Positions 14,154 to 21,648 of a stretch of DNA of 26,633 nt are shown here, in pieces (the stretch's first letter is position 1; each line of letters begins with the position of its first letter). Source of the DNA: SLAN01 sp964565375 (GTDB taxonomy: Bacteria; Spirochaetota; Spirochaetia; DSM-27196; SKKC01); NCBI GenBank assembly GCA_964565375.1, contig CAZMEV010000039.1, forward strand, positions 1 to 26,633, given 5' to 3'. The notes beneath the pieces are model-generated. The model was not told where the DNA came from, made no database searches, and was given only the letters and a program-made list of their open reading frames with translations. The position numbers and the translations under genes are program-made.

Positions 14154-15854
14154 CTATTCGATCGTGGCAATTACCTTCCCGTGCGCTTTCTCGATACCCC
14201 GCCGTTCGGCATTGGCAGTCCGTCGCTGGACTTCGATAGCCTCTTCAATAAGATACTCGAGCAGCGCGAGTTCCTCGTCGCTGTAGCGCCCCTCGCCGGC
14301 GCTCGTGCCGGCTGCGGAGCTGCCGCCCTCGCCGGCGCCGGCGGCCTTCGCACGGCTTTCCATGCTCGCGACACTGGCAAGCAGCGTAAGCATGCTCATC
14401 GACAGGTGCGTCATGCGGCGAAGATGGAACTCGGCCTGCGTTATGTTCTTACCGTAACGGAGAAAGCCGTCCTTCAAAAGACCGCGAAACATGCTCTCCC
14501 CGCGGGAAGCTACTTTCAGCGCCCGATTCAGCGTCGGATGCGAGGCACTTAAGCCCTTTAGAAGGTTCGTCCGGGCAAGCTTGTTCAGAGACAGGAGCTT
14601 TCCGACCGACCCCTTGCCCTTGAGCTCACCGCCGAACTGCCGGAACAGGGTAAGTGGAGGATAAATGGAGTGTATTTCGCTGGTTCCCTCGAAGATCGTT
14701 GTGACCCGGAAATCGCGCATGCGCTTTTCGTAGGGAAGCGTCTGAATAAAGCCCGCGCCGCCGGCGGTCTGAAGCGCGTCATACAGCGCATCCCAGCAGT
14801 TGTCGGTGCCGTAGAGCTTCGTATGGCTGCTTTCCATGGCCACGTTCGCGAGGCTTTCGTTTTCCAGGATATTCGCCGTAAAAAACGTTATGTTGCGCGC
14901 GGCGAAAGCATGCGCCTTTGTGCGAACCATTTTCTCCTGGATAAGCTCGAACTCGCGGATGGGCATACCGAACTGCTTCCGTGAAGAAGCGCGCTGCTGC
15001 ATATCGCGCAGACTCTGCCCCATAAGCCCTGCGCTTGCCGCACCGAGCGCCAGGCGGCCGTAGTTGAGAATGTTCATGGCGATCTTGAACCCGTCACCCT
15101 CATTGGCAAGCAGATTCTCTTTGGGCACCTTCACATTCCTGAACTGGATGGGCGTGGTTGAGCTTACCTTGAGCCCCATTTTCGGCATGTCCTTTCCGAC
15201 CTTCACGCCCTCCCAGTCACGCTCGACAATAAAGGCGGCCATTTTCTTCCCCGGATTCTCCGGGTCGAGCTGAGCGAACACCGTAAAACCCTGCGCGTAG
15301 TTGCCGTTGGTAATATAGGTTTTGCCGCCGTTGAGAATATAATGCTCGCCGTCGTCGGAGAGTTTCGCTTCGGTGGTGATGTGCTGAGCGTCGCTTCCGG
15401 CTTTCGGTTCGGTCAGACAATAGGCGAATACCATCTCGCCGCTCGCCGCCTTCGGAAGGTACTTCTTCTTCTGCTCTTCGTTTCCGAACAGCAGGATGCC
15501 CTTCATGCCGATTGAAAGATGCGCAAGCGGTATGAGCACAATAGACATATCGGTACGCGACATTTCTTCGACGACGCGAAGGTACTCGCTGACACTGAAC
15601 CCGAGCCCACCGTATTCCTCGCCGATCGTCATGCCGAACATACCGAGCTCGCGGAACTGCTCCATGAGCTCATCGGGGATCGTGCCCTTTTTCTCAAGCT
15701 CCAGCGGCGAATACTGACCGACAATCTCGTGATACCGATCGACAAAATCCTGCACCCGGTCTTCACGAATAGTCGTAAAATCGGTGAAACACAGGTCCTT
15801 CCGGAGTGTTCCGGAATAAAGATGCTCGAGAAACCCCAGCGCTTTTTGCTCCAT
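14154..15854 (-). CDS. Acyl-CoA dehydrogenase of the very-long-chain type
   Basis: A 566-residue flavoenzyme of the acyl-CoA dehydrogenase family. Residues 55-140 are the N-terminal helical domain, and AYCLTEPKAGSDA (144-156) is the FAD/substrate signature. FGMPIREFELIQ (295-306) belongs to the helical core, and IFEGTSEI carries the catalytic base E389. The length and the extra helical C-terminal domain (about 410-566, with an Ala/Gly-rich insert near 515-530) match the VLCAD/ACAD9 group rather than the 380-residue short-chain enzymes. The reaction is alpha,beta-dehydrogenation of acyl-CoA, passing electrons to an electron-transfer flavoprotein; no etf gene is in view. A promoter with a palindromic operator lies directly upstream, suggesting control by a TetR-type fatty-acid regulator. 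The start has a weak ribosome-binding site. Confidence 0.92.
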   Translation of the reverse strand: MEQKALGFLEHLYSGTLRKDLCFTDFTTIREDRVQDFVDRYHEIVGQYSPLELEKKGTIPDELMEQFRELGMFGMTIGEEYGGLGFSVSEYLRVVEEMSRTDMSIVLIPLAHLSIGMKGILLFGNEEQKKKYLPKAASGEMVFAYCLTEPKAGSDAQHITTEAKLSDDGEHYILNGGKTYITNGNYAQGFTVFAQLDPENPGKKMAAFIVERDWEGVKVGKDMPKMGLKVSSTTPIQFRNVKVPKENLLANEGDGFKIAMNILNYGRLALGAASAGLMGQSLRDMQQRASSRKQFGMPIREFELIQEKMVRTKAHAFAARNITFFTANILENESLANVAMESSHTKLYGTDNCWDALYDALQTAGGAGFIQTLPYEKRMRDFRVTTIFEGTSEIHSIYPPLTLFRQFGGELKGKGSVGKLLSLNKLARTNLLKGLSASHPTLNRALKVASRGESMFRGLLKDGFLRYGKNITQAEFHLRRMTHLSMSMLTLLASVASMESRAKAAGAGEGGSSAAGTSAGEGRYSDEELALLEYLIEEAIEVQRRTANAERRGIEKAHGKVIATIE

Positions 15855-15864
15855 AACAGGATGG

Positions 15865-15894
15865 ATTTTACTCTGTCGGTCGACCGACCGTCAA
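15865..15894 (-). promoter_or_regulatory. Promoter of the acyl-CoA dehydrogenase gene
   Basis: On the minus strand TTGACG (15894-15889) and TAAAAT (15870-15865) are separated by 18 bp, each matching five of six consensus bases. The -10 lies 10 bp before the ATG at 15854, so the leader is nearly absent, which fits the lack of a Shine-Dalgarno sequence. Confidence 0.65.
15875..15888. promoter_or_regulatory. Palindromic operator inside the promoter spacer
   Basis: GTCGGTCGACCGAC is a perfect 14-bp palindrome filling most of the 18-bp spacer between -35 and -10. A protein bound here would block RNA polymerase. CGGTCG/CGACCG half-sites are usual for TetR-family regulators of acyl-CoA metabolism. 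No regulator gene is adjacent. Confidence 0.65.
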
Positions 15895-15987
15895 AAGTTT
15901 TTTCATAATATTATAATTCGCTAAGGTCGATGTATTCCCCATTGTCCCGCCGTACCCGCCAATGGCCGGCGAAGGGCCTTCGGCCGC

Positions 15988-16404
15988 CTATATTTCCCCG
16001 CGAACCACGATGTAGCTTCCGCTGCGGTCGACCCGGATATGGGTTACTTCCCGGTCGCGCTGTGTTACCGAAACACGCAACAGATACAGGGTGTCCGGCC
16101 CCATCGGTCGCGGCACAAAAAACGCGTTGCGATTCCCGTCGGTGAGCACGAGAAACTCGTCGTCAACTTCCCAGTCATCGAAGTCGAGAAAATCCGACTC
16201 GAGCGTCCCATCCGCGTTGAGCGTCATAACGCCCTCCACGAGGTCTCCCGGCGCCGGCGGATTGCGATAATCGTCGAGGGTGTAGTTGGACAGGTCCATG
16301 GCCCGGTATGCCGTCCAGTCACCAATAAGGTCGTCGGCCTCCTGGGCAGACACGGCGGTCACGGCCAGCAGCGCAAATGCACTCAGGGCGATCAGTCGTT
16401 TCAT
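15988..16404 (-). CDS. Small secreted protein of unknown function
   Basis: The ATG at 16402-16404 after ATGGAGCG gives 138 residues, starting with signal peptide MKRLIALSAFALLAVTAVSA and cleaved before QEADD. The open frame extends 20 codons upstream, but that part lacks signal-peptide character. The mature protein (about 118 residues) begins LIGDWTAYRAMDL and continues with TLNADGTLESDF and RPMGPDTLYLLRV, a run of short strands like the small lipocalin-like proteins that start with a GxW motif. That is a structural impression, not a family match. It is acidic and periplasmic. The divergent gene at 16441 starts only 36 bp away. Confidence 0.7.
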   Translation of the reverse strand: MKRLIALSAFALLAVTAVSAQEADDLIGDWTAYRAMDLSNYTLDDYRNPPAPGDLVEGVMTLNADGTLESDFLDFDDWEVDDEFLVLTDGNRNAFFVPRPMGPDTLYLLRVSVTQRDREVTHIRVDRSGSYIVVRGEI

Positions 16405-16440
16405 AACACGCTCCATTGTATTGCTCACAGTCATAAGTAT

Positions 16441-16902
16441 ATGAAAAAGTATCGGCATGTGCACGGATTCAGCCCACCCTCAAGACGTACAGGCCCGCAC
16501 AAATACTGCCTGCATCTGCACAGCGGCCGCGAGCGGCGATATCTGCCGGCGGCGGGGTTCGCGGTGATTGTACTGCCGGTTCGCGTCCAACCGGAGGACG
16601 GCACGGGTGACAGAACGCAGCCGTTCCCTGCCTGGCTAAGCGCGGTGCCCGACGCAATTGAGCTGTCAACCGGCGCGCGATCTACCGCGATCCCGAACGG
16701 TTGCCTCGAACGCGCCTCCGTAACCCGGGCACTGATTGACCCGCGGCTGAACATCAGCCTTAACGCTCCCATATATATGTACCGTTACGGCGAGGTAACA
16801 CGGCTGCGCCTTCACACAAAACCGTGGTACCGGCGCGAGCTTCAGCGATATGCCGACGAGATTAATGAGCGTGTCTATGACCGCGGACGGTTCAAACCCT
16901 GA
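16441..16902 (+). CDS. Hypothetical basic protein
   Basis: From the ATG at 16441 the frame gives 153 residues and shows coding character: GC-rich third positions and sensible composition to the end, including LDPRLN-like and APIYMYRYGEVTRLRLHTKP segments, a YRRELQRYADEINERVYD helix and a GRFKP end. The same frame runs further upstream, but there it overlaps the minus-strand secreted-protein gene and is not credible. There is no clear Shine-Dalgarno sequence before 16441. The protein is rich in Arg and has no signal peptide or membrane segment. I recognise no family. It converges with the YihY gene, with 49 bp between stops. Confidence 0.55.
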   Translation: MKKYRHVHGFSPPSRRTGPHKYCLHLHSGRERRYLPAAGFAVIVLPVRVQPEDGTGDRTQPFPAWLSAVPDAIELSTGARSTAIPNGCLERASVTRALIDPRLNISLNAPIYMYRYGEVTRLRLHTKPWYRRELQRYADEINERVYDRGRFKP

Positions 16903-16951
16903 CATCCGTCCGGGATGCCGGAGCCTGCCTCCCGGGGCTGCGGCGTGGACC

Positions 16952-17902
16952 CTAATCGGCGTGGCCGTCCTCGTAGTCGTCGTCATACCGATTGCGCGCC
17001 TCACTGATGCTCACGTTCAGCTCAAATGCAATCAGAATAACCATGGAGTTGGCATACATCCAGATGAGCAGAACGATGATCGTACCGAGTGAACCGAAGA
17101 TAGCATTCCAGCGACTGAGGTTGGACAGGTACACGTTGAACCCTGCGTTCACGACGAGCACCGCCACCGTCGCCAGAATTGACCCCGGGGACACAAAGCG
17201 ATGCCTTCCTCCCTTCGCCGGCGCCCAGTAGTACAACGCCGATATACCGAGAAAAAGCATGAAACCCACCAGAAGCACGCGGGCAAGATCGATAAGGATC
17301 GAGTACATGCCGCCGGGAATTATGCTCAGGTCGGAGAGCACCGAAATCACGGTGCCGCCGACAATCTGTATGATACTTGCGATAACAAGCAGAAGGCCGA
17401 AAACGCTTACAAGCCCGATACTCACGGCCCACTGCCGGCCACGCGTGTGCGTTTCGAAATCATGGTAGCTTGCGTTAAAGGAGCGGATAATGCCCAGCAC
17501 CCCGCGGGTCGCCATGTACAGCGAAAAAATGAACGTAATAGACAGCAGTCCGGTTCGCTGCCGTGTTACCGCGTCGCGGATTGTTGCCTCTATGAACACG
17601 GCAAGTTCATCGGGGAACGCGCCGGTCACGAGCTCGAACACCTGTTCCTGAAAGCCGTCAATCGGAATATAGGGGATCAGTGCCATGACAAAGAGCACTG
17701 CGGGGAACAGTCCGAGAAAGAAGCGGTATGCAATGCTCGCCGCCCGGGTGGTAATAGCGCCGTTCTGTATGCCGGCAGCAAAGAACATGCCGACATCATA
17801 CACAGACAGTCCATCGAACCCGGGAAGAATAATCCGTTTACTGACGTCGATAAGTCGCTGTACGACCGGAAGACGCTCAATGATTCGCCATAGTATGGAC
17901 AT
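16952..17902 (-). CDS. YihY/BrkB-family inner-membrane protein
   Basis: A 316-residue membrane protein with about six hydrophobic segments. Typical family features are AASIAYRFFLGLFPAVLFVMALIPY (about 54-78), the STSLI-like TRGVLGIIRSFNASY region (about 132-146), ALYYWAPAKG with SPGSILATVAVL (about 223-245), and the last helix GSLGTIIVLLIWMYANSMVILIAFELN (about 270-296). The family was once misnamed ribonuclease BN; its real role is unknown, with proposals including transport or envelope integrity. The 25-residue C-terminal tail is strongly acidic (YDDDYEDGHAD). The start at 17902 has a weak ribosome-binding site and no better alternative. Confidence 0.9.
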   Translation of the reverse strand: MSILWRIIERLPVVQRLIDVSKRIILPGFDGLSVYDVGMFFAAGIQNGAITTRAASIAYRFFLGLFPAVLFVMALIPYIPIDGFQEQVFELVTGAFPDELAVFIEATIRDAVTRQRTGLLSITFIFSLYMATRGVLGIIRSFNASYHDFETHTRGRQWAVSIGLVSVFGLLLVIASIIQIVGGTVISVLSDLSIIPGGMYSILIDLARVLLVGFMLFLGISALYYWAPAKGGRHRFVSPGSILATVAVLVVNAGFNVYLSNLSRWNAIFGSLGTIIVLLIWMYANSMVILIAFELNVSISEARNRYDDDYEDGHAD

Positions 17903-17980
17903 AGGTACTGCGTAAGCCTTCAGCTTTTCAGCTTAGCCGTACTTGCGCCATGTGAACAATCCCGGCTGCGACCGGCGGCC

Positions 17981-18019
17981 GGCGGGTTTGAGCGAGCGTT
18001 GACTGGCGGGTTTGAGCGA
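17981..18019. repeat. Short direct repeat upstream of the first HtrA gene
   Basis: GGCGGGTTTGAGCGA occurs at 17981-17995 and at 18005-18019 (24-bp period), in a stretch rich in CCGGCG. It lies in the 210-bp spacer between the divergent yihY-like and HtrA genes. No function is evident. Confidence 0.6.
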
Positions 18020-18112
18020 CCGGCGACCGGCGGCTTCCGCCCGCCTTTTCAGAACGGAGCATCTGTAGTTACCTTTATCCGGGGGACAGGGGACAAGGAG
18101 GATACTTACGAA

Positions 18113-19603
18113 ATGAGGACGAAAAATATCTGGAAAACCGCGTTTTTCGCGCTTGCCGCGGTGGTAATCGTATTCGGAGCGGGCTTATATGTGGGCATCA
18201 GCGGCTCTGATTCCGGTGCCGACGCACAGAGGCAGACTCAGGTAGCAAATAACCCCGGCGACACCCGCGTCCCGACAGCTACCCCCGTGCCCGACAATGC
18301 GGAAGGGGGATTCTCGGAGGTCGCGCAATCGGTACTTCCGGTCGTTGTGGAGGTTTCAACCGTCCAGGTGATCGAACAGGAACAGCAACATCCCTTTTTT
18401 GAGTTCTTTGGAGAACCCGATAATGACCAGGAATTTGAGCGCCCCGGCCTCGGCTCGGGTGTAATCGTGGACCAGGAAGGAAGCACCGTTTACATCATTA
18501 CGAATAACCACGTAATTGGCGATGCAGATGATATAACCGTTTCGACATACGAAGGGGCACAGTACGACGCCGACGTCGTAGGATCGGATCCCCTGCAGGA
18601 TCTCGCACTTATTTCGATCGAAACCGACCAGAATATGCCGGTTGCAAGCCTTGGCGATTCTGAAGGCCTTTCGGTCGGCGAGTGGGTACTGGCAATCGGT
18701 AATCCGCTCGGATTCGAAAGCACGGTGACAGCCGGCATTATCAGCGCAGTAGGACGACAGCCCGGACCGGGAACCCCGGTCGCTGAGTACACCGACTATA
18801 TTCAGACCGACGCCGCGATTAATCAGGGAAACTCCGGCGGAGCACTGGTTAACATGGACGGCGAGATTATCGGGATTAACACATGGATTGCCGCCGGCGG
18901 TCCGACCGGCGGAAACGTCGGACTGGGATTCGCGATACCGGTGAACAATGTGGCGGTCGCCATAGATCAGTTCCGTGAGGACGGCGAAATTACCTATGGG
19001 TGGCTCGGTGTAAGCATTACCGACGTCGACGATCTCGATGAAACACTCACCGACGACCTCGGCATTACCGGCGAAGATGGTTCGTTCATTATCGGCGCAT
19101 ATACCGACTCACCGGCTGCGCGGGACGGCATCCGCCCGGGAGATCTTGTTACCTCGGTGGACGGCGAGCCGATCGAGAACAGCCTTGAGCTTCAGCGGGC
19201 TGTCGGCCACCTCATGCCCGGCCAGCAGGTGGATTTCGATGTCATTCGCGACGGGGAATCCATGACAATCCCGGTGACAATCGACGAACGCGGCCCGGAG
19301 GAGGAAGTCGGGCAACCCGACGATCTCTGGCCCGGATTTCAGGTGGCTCCGCTCACCGACGAAATCCGTGAGTCGCAGGGGATTCCGGGCTCCCTCGACG
19401 GTGCGATTATCGCAAACGTCGCTCCGGAAAGTCCGGCCGCGGAAGCAGGACTGCGCCCCGGGGACCTTATTCTTGAGGTCGATGGTAACGAACTCGACGG
19501 CGCCGGCGATTTCTATACTCATGCAGCCGAGTCGAGCGGCGAAATCATGCTGCGGATCGTGCGTGGCGGCACAGAACTGACCATAGGCATGGAGGCGCTG
19601 TAG
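18113..19603 (+). CDS. HtrA/Do-family serine protease with two PDZ domains (first copy)
   Basis: The ATG at 18113 is preceded by AAGGAGG at slightly long spacing (11 bases) and gives 496 residues; the longer open frame from 17999 enters repeats. Residues 7-28 are a hydrophobic anchor or signal sequence. The trypsin-like domain (about 65-290) has the triad H133 (TNNHVIGD), D163 (LQDLALI) and S241 (GNSGGAL). PDZ1 is at about 296-393 and PDZ2 at about 406-496. It degrades or refolds damaged proteins in the periplasm. The serine loop reads AINQGNSGGALVN where most Do proteases, including the neighbour, have AINPGNSGGPL; both prolines are changed but the catalytic residues remain. The next gene is a paralogue 158 bp downstream on the same strand. 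Confidence 0.93.
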   Translation: MRTKNIWKTAFFALAAVVIVFGAGLYVGISGSDSGADAQRQTQVANNPGDTRVPTATPVPDNAEGGFSEVAQSVLPVVVEVSTVQVIEQEQQHPFFEFFGEPDNDQEFERPGLGSGVIVDQEGSTVYIITNNHVIGDADDITVSTYEGAQYDADVVGSDPLQDLALISIETDQNMPVASLGDSEGLSVGEWVLAIGNPLGFESTVTAGIISAVGRQPGPGTPVAEYTDYIQTDAAINQGNSGGALVNMDGEIIGINTWIAAGGPTGGNVGLGFAIPVNNVAVAIDQFREDGEITYGWLGVSITDVDDLDETLTDDLGITGEDGSFIIGAYTDSPAARDGIRPGDLVTSVDGEPIENSLELQRAVGHLMPGQQVDFDVIRDGESMTIPVTIDERGPEEEVGQPDDLWPGFQVAPLTDEIRESQGIPGSLDGAIIANVAPESPAAEAGLRPGDLILEVDGNELDGAGDFYTHAAESSGEIMLRIVRGGTELTIGMEAL

Positions 19604-19629
19604 CAGCTCAGGCCACCGGCCGAGCGAAC

Positions 19630-19680
19630 AGCTTCCGTCGGCTCGGTACCCCTGACGAGCAGTAGCTTCCGTCGGCGCGG
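19630..19680. repeat. Short direct repeat between the two HtrA genes
   Basis: AGCTTCCGTCGGCTCGG at 19630-19646 recurs with one change as AGCTTCCGTCGGCGCGG at 19664-19680 (34-bp period). Confidence 0.6.
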
Positions 19681-19724
19681 CACAAAGCCGCCGGCGAAGC
19701 AATGCCCCAACCTGTAACGTTACG

Positions 19725-19756
19725 CCACCTCCGGGCTTTTATAGCTTCGGAGGTGG
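19725..19756 (+). promoter_or_regulatory. Hairpin sequestering the Shine-Dalgarno sequence of the second HtrA gene
   Basis: CCACCTCCG (19725-19733) pairs perfectly with CGGAGGTGG (19748-19756); inside, GCT (19735-19737) pairs with AGC (19743-19745) around loop TTTAT. The paired 3' arm contains the whole GGAGG (19750-19754) used by the ATG at 19762. In RNA this structure would hide the ribosome-binding site. It has no T run, so it is not a standard terminator. It could be an RNA thermometer or a translational switch. Confidence 0.6.
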
Positions 19757-19761
19757 TTGAT

Positions 19762-21381
19762 ATGAAACAACTTACATGCACTCAACCGACCACTCGCGGT
19801 CGTGCCGCCGCGGTGGCAACCGCCACGTTTGTTGTGACGGCACTGCTTTTCGTATTTGCTGCAGGGTTCTACGAGGGATCACGACGCGCCTACCGGGAGG
19901 TAGCCGCATACCTTTCGAACACACAGACGCCGGGTGATGCCGGATTGTTCCGGCTCGCGGGAGACAGCATCCCGCACACGCCCACCGCCGGCGCGGCAGA
20001 ACATCAACCTCAAGAGATATTCTCCGTCGCTTCGACCGCAGTGGCCGGGCCCGCTTCGTTCGCGAATGTCGCCGCGGAGGTGCTCCCGACGGTAGTGGAA
20101 GTAAACACTGTCTCGGTCATACGGCGCCGGTTACCGCGGTTTTCTTCGCCCTTTGAACGCTTTTTCGATCCGTGGTCCCGCCCGGAGTTCGACGAACGGG
20201 AGTTTCGAAGACCTGGCCTCGGTTCCGGGGTGATCGTCCGGCACGACAACGGCGCCGCCTACATTCTCACCAATCACCATGTCATAGACGGTGCGGATGA
20301 AATAGAAGCGGTACTCTTCGACGGACGCTCATTCGACGCACGAGTAATCGGAAGCGACGCACGGCTTGACCTGGCACTCCTTGAAATCACCGCCGACGAG
20401 CGAATTCCGGTAGCCACGCTCGGCGATTCATCCGATCTGCATGTGGGTGACTGGGTGCTGGCGATGGGAAACCCCCTCGGCTTCGAGAGTACGGTAACCG
20501 CAGGAATTATCAGTGCCCTTGGACGACGTCCAGATCCCACCTCCCCGATTACCGATTACACCGATTACATTCAGACCGATGCAGCGATAAATCCCGGCAA
20601 CTCCGGCGGTCCGCTTGTATCCGCCGACGGAGAGGTCATAGGGATTAACACCTGGATTGCCTCCCGAAGCGGCGGCAGCGTCGGCCTCGGTTTCGCCATC
20701 CCGATTAACCAGGCAATGCGTGCGATTGATAACTTCCTCGAAGAGGGCCAGATCGTCTACGGCTGGCTCGGCGTGAGTATGCTCGACAATTCAAGCGAAA
20801 CCGGAGCACGGCTCTTCGAAGAACTCGGTGTAGCCGAACGCGACGGAACACTGATCACCGGGGTCTACCGTGGCTCCCCGGCTGCCGAGGCGGGGCTGAC
20901 AGCCGGCTCTCTTATTACCGCAGTCGACGGCGTGGCGGTGTCGAGCACATCGGAGCTTTCGAGGGCCGTGGGAGACCTGCCACCCGGTCAGGAAGCGGTA
21001 TTCTCGGTTGTTTCTGAGGGCGCGCTGCGTGAGATCACCGTCACGATTGCCCGCAGGCTTTTCGGCGATGACGGGCCTTCCGGCCGCGATCTGTGGCCGG
21101 GATTCACGGTGATAACGCTATCGGAAGAGATCCGCGAGAGTCTCTCGCTTGCAGATGACGCCGGCGGGGTGGCGGTCACCTCGGTCAGTACCGGCAGCGA
21201 AGCGGAAACCGCCGGTATCCGGTCCGGCGATGTAATTGAACGGGTCAACGGCGAGGCGGTGCCGGATGCAGCCGCCTTCTACCGAGCCATCGCGGCCTCG
21301 AGTGGAGATGTTACTTTCAGCCTGCGTCGCGGAGAATCGGTGGTGAGGATCGGGATCGGCGGGGTAAAGGCTGAATCGTAG
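19762..21381 (+). CDS. HtrA/Do-family serine protease with two PDZ domains (second copy)
   Basis: Start at ATG 19762 after GGAGGTGG gives 539 residues. Residues 13-36 form an N-terminal membrane anchor, followed by a linker of about 70 residues that is longer than in the first copy. The protease domain has H173 (TNHHVIDG), D203 (RLDLALLE) and S281 in the canonical AINPGNSGGPL loop. PDZ1 (about 336-435) and PDZ2 (about 445-539) follow, with SPAAEAGL and SEAETAGI carboxylate-side motifs. It is a periplasmic quality-control protease. By eye it is clearly paralogous to the upstream gene across both protease and PDZ parts, so the pair arose by tandem duplication. The leader hairpin suggests separate translational control. 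Confidence 0.93.
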   Translation: MKQLTCTQPTTRGRAAAVATATFVVTALLFVFAAGFYEGSRRAYREVAAYLSNTQTPGDAGLFRLAGDSIPHTPTAGAAEHQPQEIFSVASTAVAGPASFANVAAEVLPTVVEVNTVSVIRRRLPRFSSPFERFFDPWSRPEFDEREFRRPGLGSGVIVRHDNGAAYILTNHHVIDGADEIEAVLFDGRSFDARVIGSDARLDLALLEITADERIPVATLGDSSDLHVGDWVLAMGNPLGFESTVTAGIISALGRRPDPTSPITDYTDYIQTDAAINPGNSGGPLVSADGEVIGINTWIASRSGGSVGLGFAIPINQAMRAIDNFLEEGQIVYGWLGVSMLDNSSETGARLFEELGVAERDGTLITGVYRGSPAAEAGLTAGSLITAVDGVAVSSTSELSRAVGDLPPGQEAVFSVVSEGALREITVTIARRLFGDDGPSGRDLWPGFTVITLSEEIRESLSLADDAGGVAVTSVSTGSEAETAGIRSGDVIERVNGEAVPDAAAFYRAIAASSGDVTFSLRRGESVVRIGIGGVKAES

Positions 21382-21456
21382 TGCACGATGTCTCCTGCAG
21401 TTTCGGCTCGAAGCACTGAATTTTGAAAGAAATATCTTGTGGATTTCTTTGCACAC

Positions 21457-21486
21457 TTGTCAGCGGTGGCGCGTCGGGATTAGTAT
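21457..21486 (+). promoter_or_regulatory. Promoter of the first solute-binding-protein gene
   Basis: TTGTCA (21457-21462) and TAGTAT (21481-21486) are separated by 18 bp. The same geometry, with an identical 18-bp spacer, is found before the second binding-protein gene. Confidence 0.5.
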
Positions 21487-21503
21487 ATGCATTAGTAACG
21501 CAT
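21487..21503. promoter_or_regulatory. Operator-like dyad at the first binding-protein promoter
   Basis: ATGCATTAGTAACGCAT is a dyad around a central G with only one mismatched pair, just after the -10 box, where the transcript would begin. It shares the core TTAGTAACGC with the dyad at 23132-23150. Confidence 0.6.
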
Positions 21504-21530
21504 CCGGGTAAATGGGTCTGCCCGCCGGTC

Positions 21531-21562
21531 CTGGAACGGGACAAGTAATCATCCCGTTCCGG
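21531..21562 (+). promoter_or_regulatory. Stem-loop in the leader of the first binding-protein gene
   Basis: GGAACGGGA (21533-21541) pairs with TCCCGTTCC (21552-21560) around a 10-nt loop; the stem extends by a G-T and a C-G pair to 11 bp. There is no T run. It lies in the leader, about 90 bp before the start codon. It may stabilise the message or be a second operator. Confidence 0.5.
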
Positions 21563-21648
21563 TAGAAGACTTACCGCGGTCAGCTACCCCGCAACGGGAG
21601 ATACGGTGTGTATCGCGGCGTTGCAACCATATTTGAGGAGGTGTGAGC

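Noticed and set aside
16039..16440. Upstream part of the 287-codon plus-strand frame
   Set aside because: It lies antisense to the secreted-protein gene, which has a signal peptide and ribosome-binding site; only the part from 16441 looks coding.
21426..21450. AAAGAAAT/ATTTCTTT hairpin after the second HtrA gene as a terminator
   Set aside because: The stem is only A/T-rich pairs plus one G-C pair, and the base run after it is GCACAC, so it is too weak to call.
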